A DNA stretch of 64,000 nt from Cryobacterium ruanii. GTDB lineage: Bacteria > Actinomycetota > Actinomycetes > Actinomycetales > Microbacteriaceae. Location of the stretch: the NCBI RefSeq assembly GCF_004404055.1, contig NZ_SOHK01000005.1:62001-126000 (forward strand), in the 5' to 3' direction. Below the pieces are notes generated by a model. The model saw only the letters and a list, made by a program, of their open reading frames with translations, was not told the origin of the DNA and made no database searches. This document shows, one piece after another, positions 9,435 through 18,084 of this stretch (the first letter of the stretch is position 1; each line of letters starts with the position of its first letter). The translations under genes and the position numbers were made by a program.

Positions 9435-9464
9435 GCACCCACTGTAGGAATATACGCAGTACGA

Positions 9465-9505
9465 ACAGCGCAGTCCGGGGGAGTACAAGCCCCGGACTGC
9501 GCTGT
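9465..9505 (+). terminator. 16-bp perfect hairpin between metQ and metN
   Basis: ACAGCGCAGTCCGGGG (9465-9480) pairs perfectly with 9490-9505 around a 9-nt loop, 31 nt after the metQ stop. A short T/G-rich run follows instead of a strong U-tract. It probably acts as a partial terminator or as a 3' end-protecting stem, giving more binding protein than ATPase and permease. Confidence 0.75.
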
Positions 9506-9546
9506 TGTGTCCGGCGGTACCCGAACGAAACGAGCGAGGCAAACGG

Positions 9547-10575
9547 ATGGCTGTAGTCAGTCTGCGCAATGTGGGCAAGGTATACCCGCCCACGACCAAA
9601 GACGGTGCCGGCGTCACTGCCATTGACGACGTGAGTCTCGACGTCGAGGCCGGCGACATCTACGGAATCATCGGCTATTCCGGTGCCGGCAAGAGCACTC
9701 TGGTGCGGCTCGTCAACGCGCTGGAACGGTCCACCTCGGGCGAGATCTGGGTGAACGGGCAGAACATCGCCGCCCTGCGCGAGCGCGAGCTGCGCCGGGT
9801 ACGCCTCGGCATCGGCATGATTTTTCAGCAGTTCAACCTGCTCGGCTCTCGCACCGTGTCCCGTAACGTGGCCTACCCGCTCGAAGTGGCCGGGTATCCC
9901 AAGGAGCAGCGCGCCGCCCGGGTGGCCGAACTGCTCGACTTCGTCGGCCTCGCCGACAAAGCCGGGTCCTTTCCCGACCAGCTCTCGGGCGGCCAGAAGC
10001 AGCGCGTGGGCATCGCCCGTGCCCTCGCCACCCAGCCGAGCATCCTGCTCGCCGACGAGGCCACGAGCGCGCTCGACCCGGAGACCACGCACGAGGTCCT
10101 CGCGTTGCTGAAACGGGTGAACGCGGAATTCGGGGTCACCATCATCGTGATCACCCACGAGATGGATGTCATCCAGACCATCGCGACCAAGGTCGCCGTC
10201 ATGGACCACGGTCGGGTCATCGAGCGCGGACCAGTCTTTGACGTGTTCTCGAACCCGCAAGCCGCGGCATCCGCTCGATTCGTCGCGACCGTGGTCAAGG
10301 GGGTGCCGTCTGTGGCCGAACTCGCCGTTCTGCGCGAACGGCACGCCGGCCGCATCGTCACGCTCGCGTTTCGCGACAGCGCGGTCGACCAGGGTGCCGT
10401 CTTCGGCGAACTGGCCCGGGCAGGCATCGCCTTCGAGGTTGTCTACGGCGGCATCAACGAGATCCAGGGGCGCCCGTTCGGGCATCTCACCCTCGCCCTC
10501 ACGGCCGCCGATCGGGTGATCGACACGGTGCTCGCCCACATTCGCACGCTCACGACCGTCACGGAGGTGCGCTGA
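9547..10575 (+). CDS. metN: Methionine ABC importer ATP-binding protein
   Basis: MetN hydrolyses ATP to drive methionine import through MetI. The 342-aa protein has Walker A GYSGAGKST near residue 43, Q-loop FQQFNLL, signature LSGGQKQR, Walker B LLADEATSALDP and switch VITHEMDVI. A C-terminal NIL-type domain of about 80 residues follows, the allosteric methionine-sensing region in this family. ATG 9547 matches the ABC N-terminus. It follows metQ by 112 nt, which include a strong hairpin, and is joined to metI with 1 nt between stop and start. Confidence 0.96.
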   Translation: MAVVSLRNVGKVYPPTTKDGAGVTAIDDVSLDVEAGDIYGIIGYSGAGKSTLVRLVNALERSTSGEIWVNGQNIAALRERELRRVRLGIGMIFQQFNLLGSRTVSRNVAYPLEVAGYPKEQRAARVAELLDFVGLADKAGSFPDQLSGGQKQRVGIARALATQPSILLADEATSALDPETTHEVLALLKRVNAEFGVTIIVITHEMDVIQTIATKVAVMDHGRVIERGPVFDVFSNPQAAASARFVATVVKGVPSVAELAVLRERHAGRIVTLAFRDSAVDQGAVFGELARAGIAFEVVYGGINEIQGRPFGHLTLALTAADRVIDTVLAHIRTLTTVTEVR

Positions 10576-10576
10576 C

Positions 10577-11236
10577 ATGGATGCACTCATCGACCTGCTG
10601 CCCGAATTGTGGACGGCCACCTACGAGACCCTCTACATCGTCGCGATGACCCTGTTCTTCGGCGGCCTCGGTGGCCTGCTGGTCGGCCTCGGACTCTACC
10701 TCACCCGCGCCGGTAGCATCCTTGAGAACAAGCCGCTGTTTTTCGTGCTCAACCTGCTGGTCAACTTCATTCGCCCGATTCCGTTCATCATCTTTCTCGC
10801 GGCGGCGCAACCCCTCGCTCGAATCGTCACCGGCAGCGGCATTGGCAACAACGCGATCATCTTCACGATCGCCCTCGCGGCGTCCTTCGCGATGGCCCGC
10901 ATCGTGGAGCAGAACCTGCTCACCGTGACCCCCGGGGTGATCGACGCCGCGCGCAGCGTCGGCGCCGGGCCGATCCGCATCATTTTCACTGTGCTGCTGC
11001 CCGAAGCGCTCGGTCCCCTCATTTTGGGGTATACCTTCATCTTCGTGGCGCTCGTGGATATGTCGGCCGTCGCCGGGTACGTCGGCGGCGGCGGCCTGGG
11101 AAACTTCGCCCTGCTCTACGGCTACCGCCAGTTCAACCCGGTCGTCACCTGGGCGGCCGTGCTGCTGATCATCGTCTTCGTTCAGTTCGTGCAGTTCTTT
11201 GGCAACTACCTGGCTCGCAAGGCCCTGCGTCGCTAG
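10577..11236 (+). CDS. metI: Methionine ABC importer permease
   Basis: MetI forms the membrane channel of the MetNIQ importer. The 219-aa protein has five hydrophobic segments and the inner-membrane coupling motif, seen as DAARSVGAGPIRIIFTVLLP (EAA-loop) near residue 125, that contacts MetN. The start follows the metN stop by 1 nt. Last gene of the methionine operon. Confidence 0.95.
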   Translation: MDALIDLLPELWTATYETLYIVAMTLFFGGLGGLLVGLGLYLTRAGSILENKPLFFVLNLLVNFIRPIPFIIFLAAAQPLARIVTGSGIGNNAIIFTIALAASFAMARIVEQNLLTVTPGVIDAARSVGAGPIRIIFTVLLPEALGPLILGYTFIFVALVDMSAVAGYVGGGGLGNFALLYGYRQFNPVVTWAAVLLIIVFVQFVQFFGNYLARKALRR

Positions 11237-11407
11237 GGCCTCAACACACACGACAGCCCCGAATGGACGTGCCTTGTTCACGCGTCGTTAATCCGCACCA
11301 CACCTGCAGGTAACCCCTACCGCTCAATGTTCTGGTCTAGCCACGTGCACGCCACTTGCCACTTCGACGCGACAAGTAGGGGTTCACCCTTTTCTCCAGG
11401 AGCGCAC

Positions 11408-11953
11408 GTGCCCGGCACCAGTCAAGTCGTGTTCTCCGCCTTTCACTCCCTGGCTGATCCCAAGCTGCACGGCTGGGCGTCCCTGCGCGGTCAGATCAAA
11501 TCCGTGTCGGATTTCGCAGAGCGGGCGGCGCAACCCCGCACGAGCCCACTAGCGGCAGGGATTCGTCCCGATCTGGCGACAGTGCAGGCCGGCGTCTGGC
11601 GCCTCCTCGCGCCCAACAAACGCGAGCTCGGACGCAGCGCATCTGTGTATAGCTCCTTCAACGTCGCTCGAGGGCACGTGGTGCGCTTGCAGAGCCTGGC
11701 GGCGGAGCTGGATTCTACCCCTGTCATCGGACCAGCCCCGGGAACTCATGGTTTTTACATCACCCTCGGGGACCTGATCGTCATGACCAACGGTCGATGG
11801 TACGGCGCCGCCTCCGCGAGCAGTGAGGCGGCGGCGGCAGCAATTCTCGCGCTCGGTGCAGCCACCGTCGCCACCGGCGTGCGTTCGCCGCTGCCGGTGC
11901 GCAAGGGCGCTCACGGCGCACTGCCCGGAACCACGAAAGCTCTGTCGTGGTGA
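11408..11953 (+). CDS. Unrecognised 181-aa protein upstream of a PASTA kinase
   Basis: I do not recognise this family. The GTG start at 11408 is well supported by AGGAG 5 nt upstream. There is no signal peptide. The middle contains GFYITLGDLIVMTNGRWYG and then a long Ala-rich stretch around residues 137-155 that may be a helix. It runs in the same direction as the kinase gene, which begins 29 nt after its stop, so the two could be co-transcribed. A 171-nt gap separates it from metI. The coding frame and ribosome binding site make it a credible gene; function unknown. Confidence 0.7.
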   Translation: MPGTSQVVFSAFHSLADPKLHGWASLRGQIKSVSDFAERAAQPRTSPLAAGIRPDLATVQAGVWRLLAPNKRELGRSASVYSSFNVARGHVVRLQSLAAELDSTPVIGPAPGTHGFYITLGDLIVMTNGRWYGAASASSEAAAAAILALGAATVATGVRSPLPVRKGAHGALPGTTKALSW

Positions 11954-11982
11954 CCATTCGACGTTTGGGACGGTAGACGCCG

Positions 11983-13845
11983 GTGACGGATGCCTCTGTC
12001 GACGGGTTGGTGTCGGGCCGATACCGCCTCGGCGACCTGCTGGGCACGGGCGGGTCGGCGTCGGTCTTCGCCGCGATCGAGATCAGTACCGGGCTGCCGG
12101 TAGCGCTGAAGATTCTGCATCCTCACCTGTCCGGGTCCACGGAGGCCAGAACGGCTTTCTTTGCCGAGGCGCGCACCGCCGCTGAACTGAAGCACCCCAA
12201 TGTGATCCGCGTCCTGGACCAGGGCGAACACGCGCCCGCCGGGGGAAGCGACGAGTCGCAGGCGTGGATTGCGCTGGCGCTGGTTCCCGGCATGAGCCTG
12301 GCCGACTGGATTGAGGAGCGCGGGCCATTGGCGGTCAGCGATGCGCTGGCCGTCGCCAGGGGCGTTTTACAGGCTCTGATAGCAGCCCATGCCGTCGGGC
12401 TCATCCACCGGGACGTGTCGCCCGCCAATATAATGGTGGCGTTCCGTGCCGACGGTTCGCTGTCCGAGGATGCCGTCGTGCTGCTCGACTTCGGCCTGGC
12501 GGATGCCGCCGGGCGAACCACCGTATCGGCTAGCGTGCTGCTCGATGTCGAATCAAGCAGGGGCGGTGACCCGGAGGCGCTCGGAGTTCTCGGAACGGTG
12601 GATTACCTGTCCCCGGAACAGGCCCGAGGCGTGGCTGTCGACGCCCGCGGAGACGTCTATCAAGTCGGCGGGGTGCTCTACTTTGCGTTGACCGCACAGC
12701 CGCCGTTCGTACGGCAATCGGAGGCGGCGGTCCTGCGCGCCCACGCACAGGCCCCGCCGCCCGTACCGTCGGTGCTTCGGGCGGGCATTTGCCGCCGGCT
12801 CGACGGGATCGTGGTGAAGGCTCTGCTCAAGGACCCGGGCAGTCGTTTTCCAAGCGCTGCCAGCATGCTTTCTGCCATTGAGGCTGTCACAGCAACAGCC
12901 GGCACGTCGACAGCGACAGCCGGATCGGCGACATCGGTTATCGATGGGCCAGATTCCCGCGCCAACGCGAAAACCAGAATTTTGGCACCACAAGCTTTTC
13001 TTCAGGCTTGCGCCGACACGACCGTACCCTTGCGGCCAACCCGGCCGATGCACGCGACCGATGTGTCCCAAAGCGCCCATCCACCCCAGTCAGGGGGGCG
13101 CCGACGGCCCGTTGGCGCCGGGTTGCTCGCTGGAGTGCTGGTCACCGTGGCCATCGGTGGAGGCTGGGTTCTGGCCGCCCAGGGAGCAGCGGACTCGTCG
13201 AGAAGTATTGGCACGGCGCCTGCTGCCGTTGCCGCGGCAAGCCCAGAGCAGCAGTCCGCGACACCGATCGATGCAGCGGCATCCGTGCCGGTGCTCGTGC
13301 CTGAACTGCTGAACCTGAATTTGATGGCGGCAACTGCTGCCCTGCAGGCGGCCGGTCTGCCGTTGGGAACGCTCACCATTGAGAATTCGCCAAGCCCGGG
13401 CGATACCGTCCTGCACATCTCGCCGGCGGCAGGCACTCGCCTGCCCACAGGCCAGGTCGTCAACCTGACGGTAGCTTCGGGATTCAATGTGATCCCGGTG
13501 GTGCGGGAGCTGACCCAGGTCGACGCGACCCGAACACTTCGAGCGGCCGGATTCGCCGCCCAGGTCGCCCTGCGCACGAGCGAAACCCAGACAGCCGGAT
13601 CGGTGATGGGAAGTGATCCGGGGGATGGGGTCGTGCACCGGGTTGCCGACGTGGTCACCCTGCTGCTGTCGACCGGTCCGGCGGCACCGACTCCAACCGG
13701 CACCCCGGCACCCACCATGACATCGTCGGCCACGCCGCGCCCGACAGCTACCCCCACGCCCACCGGCTCGCCCACAGCGCCGCCCGCCGCACCGCCCACA
13801 GCGCCGCCCGCCGTGGCGACTGCCGTGACCCGGCCCGCTGCCTGA
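11983..13845 (+). CDS. Transmembrane Ser/Thr protein kinase with PASTA domains (PknB-like)
   Basis: A eukaryotic-type kinase that senses the cell wall through extracellular PASTA domains. In the 620-aa protein, the kinase domain (about residues 12-300) shows glycine loop LGTGGSASVF, catalytic Lys in VALKIL, HRDVSPANI catalytic loop, and LDFGLAD as the DFG motif. A Pro/Ala-rich juxtamembrane stretch leads to one membrane helix near residues 382-402. Two PASTA repeats follow (about residues 445-565, beginning VPELLNLNL and VIPVVRELT), then a Thr/Pro-rich tail. The usual HRDxKPxN lysine is replaced by Ser (DVSPAN), a variation seen in some actinobacterial kinases that could lower activity. It precedes the pst locus by 285 nt. 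Confidence 0.92.
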   Translation: MTDASVDGLVSGRYRLGDLLGTGGSASVFAAIEISTGLPVALKILHPHLSGSTEARTAFFAEARTAAELKHPNVIRVLDQGEHAPAGGSDESQAWIALALVPGMSLADWIEERGPLAVSDALAVARGVLQALIAAHAVGLIHRDVSPANIMVAFRADGSLSEDAVVLLDFGLADAAGRTTVSASVLLDVESSRGGDPEALGVLGTVDYLSPEQARGVAVDARGDVYQVGGVLYFALTAQPPFVRQSEAAVLRAHAQAPPPVPSVLRAGICRRLDGIVVKALLKDPGSRFPSAASMLSAIEAVTATAGTSTATAGSATSVIDGPDSRANAKTRILAPQAFLQACADTTVPLRPTRPMHATDVSQSAHPPQSGGRRRPVGAGLLAGVLVTVAIGGGWVLAAQGAADSSRSIGTAPAAVAAASPEQQSATPIDAAASVPVLVPELLNLNLMAATAALQAAGLPLGTLTIENSPSPGDTVLHISPAAGTRLPTGQVVNLTVASGFNVIPVVRELTQVDATRTLRAAGFAAQVALRTSETQTAGSVMGSDPGDGVVHRVADVVTLLLSTGPAAPTPTGTPAPTMTSSATPRPTATPTPTGSPTAPPAAPPTAPPAVATAVTRPAA

Positions 13846-13881
13846 CGAAAACGCCTGCGCTTAGTGCCTGGTCGGCACGCA

Positions 13882-13977
13882 GCGGCCTGCCGGTCCGAGC
13901 AACGACGCGGCCCGCTGGCCCGAGCAACCACGCGGCCTGCCGGCCTGAGCAACGACGCGGCCTGCCCGAACAACGAC
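13882..13977. repeat. 25-bp tandem repeat, 3.8 copies
   Basis: Units begin at 13882, 13907, 13932 and 13957; the first three are 25 bp, the last lacks 4 bp. The core is GCGGCCTGCCGG followed by CTGAGCAACGAC with a few substitutions between copies. The array fills most of the interval between the kinase gene and pstC. It has no spacer structure and is not a CRISPR array. Confidence 0.85.
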
Positions 13978-14032
13978 AGAGTCGATGAGCGCGGGAGCGC
14001 AGCCCCAATTGGACACACTGCCGTTGCCTGTA

Positions 14033-14039
14033 GTTCACC
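14033..14039 (+). promoter_or_regulatory. Single GTTCACC element upstream of pstC (possible PHO-box half)
   Basis: GTTCACC equals the PhoP direct-repeat unit of Streptomyces PHO boxes and lies 92 nt before the pstC start; a weaker GTTGCCT lies 10 nt earlier. Only one good unit is present and the spacing is off, so PhoP binding is a guess. Confidence 0.22.
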
Positions 14040-14130
14040 TAATTGGCGCCTGCCGTATTCCCTCCCCGCAAAATATCAGCTTGGGCCACACCGGTCCAGC
14101 TGTTTCCGCCACCACTTGTCTGAGGACTCC

Positions 14131-15177
14131 TTGACCACGATCTACCCACCTGAGCCATCGGGCCAGGCCCCGACGTCGGCGGGCTGGACGCCGGGATTCG
14201 ATGACGGCCCCCGCCGTTCCCTGACCCCCCGGCCCTCATCGTCTGACACGATTTTCAAATCCGTGGCTGTCTCAGCCGGCGCCACCACGGTGGGAATCAT
14301 GCTCGCGGTGGGACTTTTCCTCGCTGTCAGGGCCAGCAGCGCTCTGCAGGTATCCGGCTTCTCGTTCCTGGTCGAGCAGCAGTGGTCACCCGAATCGCAG
14401 GTGTTCGGAATCGCCTCGATCCTGTTCGGCACGATCACCATCGCCCTCATCGCCATGTGCGTCGCCGTTCCGCTGGCCCTCGGCACGGCCCTGCTGATCT
14501 CCGAGATTGCGCAGGGGCAACTTCGCAAAACCCTCATCACGCTGGTCGACCTGATGGCCGCCGTTCCGAGCGTGGTCTTCGGCCTCTGGGGCGTCTTTTT
14601 TCTGCAGGCGAACGTGATCCCCGTGGCGTCGTGGATCTCCACCTACTTCGGCTGGATCCCCTTCTTTCAAGTAACGGATGCGTCGGGGCAAGCCCTTACC
14701 GAAGCCAGCGCGTTCACATCGTCGGCCTTCATCGCCGGAATCGTCGTGGGCCTCATGGTCGTGCCGACCCAGACGTCCGTCATGCGTGAGGCGTTTTCCC
14801 AAGCTCCGAACGGTGAGCGCGAGGCGGCTTTTGCCCTCGGTTCCACGCGCTGGGGCATGATTCAGTCCGTGGTTCTGCCCTTTGGCCGCGGCGGTATCAT
14901 CGGCGGAATCATGCTCGGTCTCGGCCGTGCCCTCGGCGAGACCATCGCCGTCTACATGATTATCTCGCCCATCTTCACCATCAACTGGCAGGTGTTGAAA
15001 ACAGGGAGCAACTCCGTCTCCGCGCTGATTGCCTTGCGCTACGGAGAATCCAGCGAGTTTGGATTGTCTGCACTCATGGCGGCTGGCCTCGTGCTGTTCC
15101 TGATCACCCTGATCGTCAATTTCACCGCCTCGTCCATCGTGGCCCGTTCGCGTTCCGGCGCTGACAGCGAGGGGTGA
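14131..15177 (+). CDS. pstC: Phosphate ABC transporter permease PstC
   Basis: PstC is one of two permease subunits of the high-affinity phosphate importer. The start is set at TTG 14131, preceded by GAGGA at 4-nt spacing; earlier in-frame codons lack a ribosome binding site and run through the tandem repeat. The 348-aa protein has a Pro/Ser-rich cytoplasmic N-terminus of about 40 residues and six hydrophobic segments. It shows the conserved PSVVFGLWG segment, a coupling loop around EREAAFALGSTRWGM, and GRALGETIAVYM near residue 270. It is followed by pstA with 1 nt between stop and start. pstB is 11 kb away, behind six exported or membrane protein genes. Confidence 0.94.
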   Translation: MTTIYPPEPSGQAPTSAGWTPGFDDGPRRSLTPRPSSSDTIFKSVAVSAGATTVGIMLAVGLFLAVRASSALQVSGFSFLVEQQWSPESQVFGIASILFGTITIALIAMCVAVPLALGTALLISEIAQGQLRKTLITLVDLMAAVPSVVFGLWGVFFLQANVIPVASWISTYFGWIPFFQVTDASGQALTEASAFTSSAFIAGIVVGLMVVPTQTSVMREAFSQAPNGEREAAFALGSTRWGMIQSVVLPFGRGGIIGGIMLGLGRALGETIAVYMIISPIFTINWQVLKTGSNSVSALIALRYGESSEFGLSALMAAGLVLFLITLIVNFTASSIVARSRSGADSEG

Positions 15178-15178
15178 C

Positions 15179-16465
15179 ATGTCCACCGATTTGCTCAACG
15201 CGCCGGAATCGACCACAACGATTCCCTCCTCGGAGGGCATCGAGGTGGGGCCGCGTCGTCGCGTTCGCTCCGTTCGCGTCGACGACCGGTTCAATCTGCT
15301 CGGTGCCGCCGCTGCTGGCGTCGCCGTGGCCACTCTGCTGTTTGGGTGGTTCACACCGCTGTCCGGTCTTGTCGGGTGGGTCGTAGTCGCCTTCCTGACC
15401 TTTCTCATTTTCTACGCGGTGCTCGTGGCGATGAAGTCCGATCGCCAGGAAGTCAAGGACCGGGTGATGTCGGTTCTGCTTTCCAGCGCCGGTGTCATCC
15501 TCTTCGGCGCCCTGGTCTTCGTCGTCGCCTACACCCTGGTGCGCGGCCAGGAAGCGCTTCCGCACCTGAACTTCTTCACCGAGAGCATGGAACTGGCTGG
15601 CCCCCTTGACCCGCTCTCGGCCGGCGGTATTTTGCACGCCATCCTTGGCACGCTGATCCAGATCAGCATCGCTCTCACGGTCACAATCCCGCTCGGCATC
15701 GTCACAGCTCTGTTCCTGAACGAGATCGGGGGGCGCTTTGCCAAATTCGTTCGCACCATCGCCGACGCCATGACCGCGCTGCCATCGATTGTGGCCGGGC
15801 TGTTCGTCTACTCGGCCATCATCGTGCTGATCACTCACCAGCGTTCGGGATTTGCCGCGGCCATGGCCATCACTGTCATGATGCTGCCCATCGTCATTCG
15901 AGCCTCGGACATCGTCCTGCGGTTAGTCGCGGGTAACCTGCGCGAGGCGGCTTATGCACTGGGCTCCACCCGATGGCGCACTGTGTGGCATGTGGTTCTA
16001 CCCACGGCCCGACCGGGGCTCGCCACGGCCGTGATTTTGGGTACAGCCCGCGGCATCGGCGAGACGTCACCGGTGCTTCTGACCTCCGGAGTCACCGCGG
16101 TGACAAATCTCAATCCGTTCTCCGGCCCGATGATTTCGTTGCCTCTGCAGGTCTTTGACTTCGTCAAGTCGCCGGAGCCGAACATGATTGCGCGCGGTTT
16201 CGGTACCGCGGCCGTTCTGATCCTTCTGGTGCTCACCCTGTTCGCGGTAGCACGGCTGATTGGTGGCCGTGGCCCGGGGGAGCTTTCCTCCGGCCAGCAG
16301 CGTCGCGTGCTGGAGGCATCCGTCCGAGATGTGCGGCGTATCACGATTGCGGCGGACCGTCGTCGCTCTCCGGTCGGAGCGCCAACTTCCGCAACGGATT
16401 CGGGTCCAGACCGTCCCGCGACACCAGAACGTCCCGCACTACCGAAAGAGGAGTCGTCATCGTGA
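15179..16465 (+). CDS. pstA: Phosphate ABC transporter permease PstA, with long cytoplasmic tails
   Basis: PstA pairs with PstC to form the phosphate channel. It is 428 aa, longer than the roughly 280-300 aa usual for the family, because of an N-terminal extension with extra hydrophobic segments and a C-terminal hydrophilic tail of about 65 residues. The core shows LGIVTALFLNEIGG, ADAMTALPSIVAGLFVY, coupling motif LREAAYALGSTRWRTVWHVV near residue 257, and TARGIGETSPVLL. The ATG at 15179 follows pstC by 1 nt and the stop overlaps the next GTG (GTGA). Confidence 0.94.
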   Translation: MSTDLLNAPESTTTIPSSEGIEVGPRRRVRSVRVDDRFNLLGAAAAGVAVATLLFGWFTPLSGLVGWVVVAFLTFLIFYAVLVAMKSDRQEVKDRVMSVLLSSAGVILFGALVFVVAYTLVRGQEALPHLNFFTESMELAGPLDPLSAGGILHAILGTLIQISIALTVTIPLGIVTALFLNEIGGRFAKFVRTIADAMTALPSIVAGLFVYSAIIVLITHQRSGFAAAMAITVMMLPIVIRASDIVLRLVAGNLREAAYALGSTRWRTVWHVVLPTARPGLATAVILGTARGIGETSPVLLTSGVTAVTNLNPFSGPMISLPLQVFDFVKSPEPNMIARGFGTAAVLILLVLTLFAVARLIGGRGPGELSSGQQRRVLEASVRDVRRITIAADRRRSPVGAPTSATDSGPDRPATPERPALPKEESSS

Positions 16466-18084
16466 CGCGGAAAAATTTCTGGGCGCGCGCAGCCCACACG
16501 CTGACTGCGGCGTTCGTCGTGGCATTGAGTGTGGCGACCGTGGTTCCGGCCCACGCAGTCACCTATGACCCGATCACCGGATCAGGTTCGACGTGGTCGC
16601 AGAACGCCCTCGACCAGTGGCGCAAGAACGTTGCCGCCAACTACGGAATGACCGTGAACTACTCGGGAGTGGGGTCCTCGGCCGGACGTCGCGACTTCGC
16701 CGCCGGCAGTGTGGACTACGCCGTCAGTGAGATCCCCTTTCAGTCGAAGCCCGAAGACGGTTCGGCCCCTGAGGTGCCAGCCCGCGGCTTTGCGTACATG
16801 CCCATTGTTGCCGGTGGTTCGTCCTTCATGTACAACCTGAAGGTCGGTGGGGTGCGGGTATCGAACCTGCGATTGAGCGGTGAAACGATCACCAAGATCT
16901 TTACCGGGGTCATCACCAAATGGAACGACCCGATCATCGCCACCGACAATCCGGGACTAACCATGCCCGACAAGGGCATTGTGCCGGTCGTGCGCTCAGA
17001 CGGCTCCGGCTCGACGGCGCAGTTCACCCTATGGATGTCGAAGCAGCACCCGAACCTGTGGAACTCTTACTGCGCATCCGTAGGGAAGGCGACCCCGTGC
17101 GGGCTCACCTCCCAGTATCCGCTCAGCGGCAATATGAAAGGTCAGAGCGGTTCCTCCGGCGTGGCCGGTTATGTCAGTCAGGACTACGGCGAAGGCGCTA
17201 TCACCTACGTCGAGTATTCCTACGCCCTGGAATCGGGTTATCCGGTGGCCAAGGTCCTGAACGCCTCCGGTTATTATGTCGAACCGACCGCGCCGAGCGT
17301 AGCCGTCGCCCTGATGCAGGCTCAGATCAACACCACCCCCGGCCCCGACTACCTCACCCAGATTCTGGAGGGCGTGTATAACAACACGGACCCGCGCACC
17401 TATCCACTGTCGAGCTACTCCTACATGATCGTGCCGACCGAGGTTGTCGCCGGGGGAGTCTTCACCGCGAAGAAGGGCGCCACGCTCGGTGCCTTCGCGA
17501 GCTACATGCTGTGTGAAGGCCAGCAGCAGGCCGAAGCCCTCGGCTATTCGCCATTGCCCATGAACCTGGTATTGGCAGGATTTGACCAGATCGGCCGGAT
17601 TCCGGGCGCAGCGCCCGCACCGGATCCCAACGCCTGCAACAACCCGACTTTCAAACCGGGCGATTCCCCGTCGAACAACCAGCTCGCACTGACAGCGCCA
17701 CAGCCGGCTGCATGCGACAAAATTGGCGCAAACCAGTGCACCACAGGCACGGGCGGATCCCTGGCTGAGACCCCCATTTCTGGTGCGGGCACCGGTGGAA
17801 CCGCGTCCAATGCCGTAGCCGGATCAGCGGATTCAGCAACCGCTGCGGCCACCGGCGCAACCGCTGGCGTGATGGCAAGCTACGACGAAAACGGAGCCCT
17901 GATCAGCGGAACCGGTGTCACAGGGTCTGCGGTGGCCTCCCCATTCACCCTGGCATCCTCCGCGTGGGGAACCGGCCAATCGACGATGCTCTTCGCCGCA
18001 GTCCTTCTCCTCGCTGCGGCACTGCTTCCACCACTGATCTGGCCTCGACTGAAGCGCACTCCGGCGGAGGTCGTAACCAAATGA
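16462..18084 (+). CDS. pstS: PstS-type phosphate-binding protein with C-terminal membrane anchor
   Basis: Extracytoplasmic phosphate-binding protein of the Pst importer. The 540-aa protein starts at GTG 16462 in a GTGA overlap with pstA. It has a Sec signal peptide ending about PAHA, residue 33, with no lipobox Cys. PstS motifs are GSGSTWSQNALDQW near residue 40, GVGSSAGRRDF near residue 70, and RSDGSGSTAQFTLWM near residue 178, containing the phosphate-ligand loops. After the binding domain come a Gly/Ala/Thr-rich linker (about residues 420-500) and a hydrophobic helix near residues 510-530 with a basic tail. It is therefore held in the membrane at its C-terminus instead of by lipidation, which is unusual for Gram-positive PstS. 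Confidence 0.9.
   Translation: MTRKNFWARAAHTLTAAFVVALSVATVVPAHAVTYDPITGSGSTWSQNALDQWRKNVAANYGMTVNYSGVGSSAGRRDFAAGSVDYAVSEIPFQSKPEDGSAPEVPARGFAYMPIVAGGSSFMYNLKVGGVRVSNLRLSGETITKIFTGVITKWNDPIIATDNPGLTMPDKGIVPVVRSDGSGSTAQFTLWMSKQHPNLWNSYCASVGKATPCGLTSQYPLSGNMKGQSGSSGVAGYVSQDYGEGAITYVEYSYALESGYPVAKVLNASGYYVEPTAPSVAVALMQAQINTTPGPDYLTQILEGVYNNTDPRTYPLSSYSYMIVPTEVVAGGVFTAKKGATLGAFASYMLCEGQQQAEALGYSPLPMNLVLAGFDQIGRIPGAAPAPDPNACNNPTFKPGDSPSNNQLALTAPQPAACDKIGANQCTTGTGGSLAETPISGAGTGGTASNAVAGSADSATAAATGATAGVMASYDENGALISGTGVTGSAVASPFTLASSAWGTGQSTMLFAAVLLLAAALLPPLIWPRLKRTPAEVVTK

Noticed and set aside
13882-13977. Possible CRISPR array
   Set aside because: The 25-bp units are directly adjacent without spacers and no cas genes are present; it is a simple tandem repeat.
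14023-14039. Full PHO box upstream of pstC
   Set aside because: Only one exact GTTCACC unit is present and the neighbouring GTTGCCT is one base off the 11-nt period; kept only as a low-confidence site.
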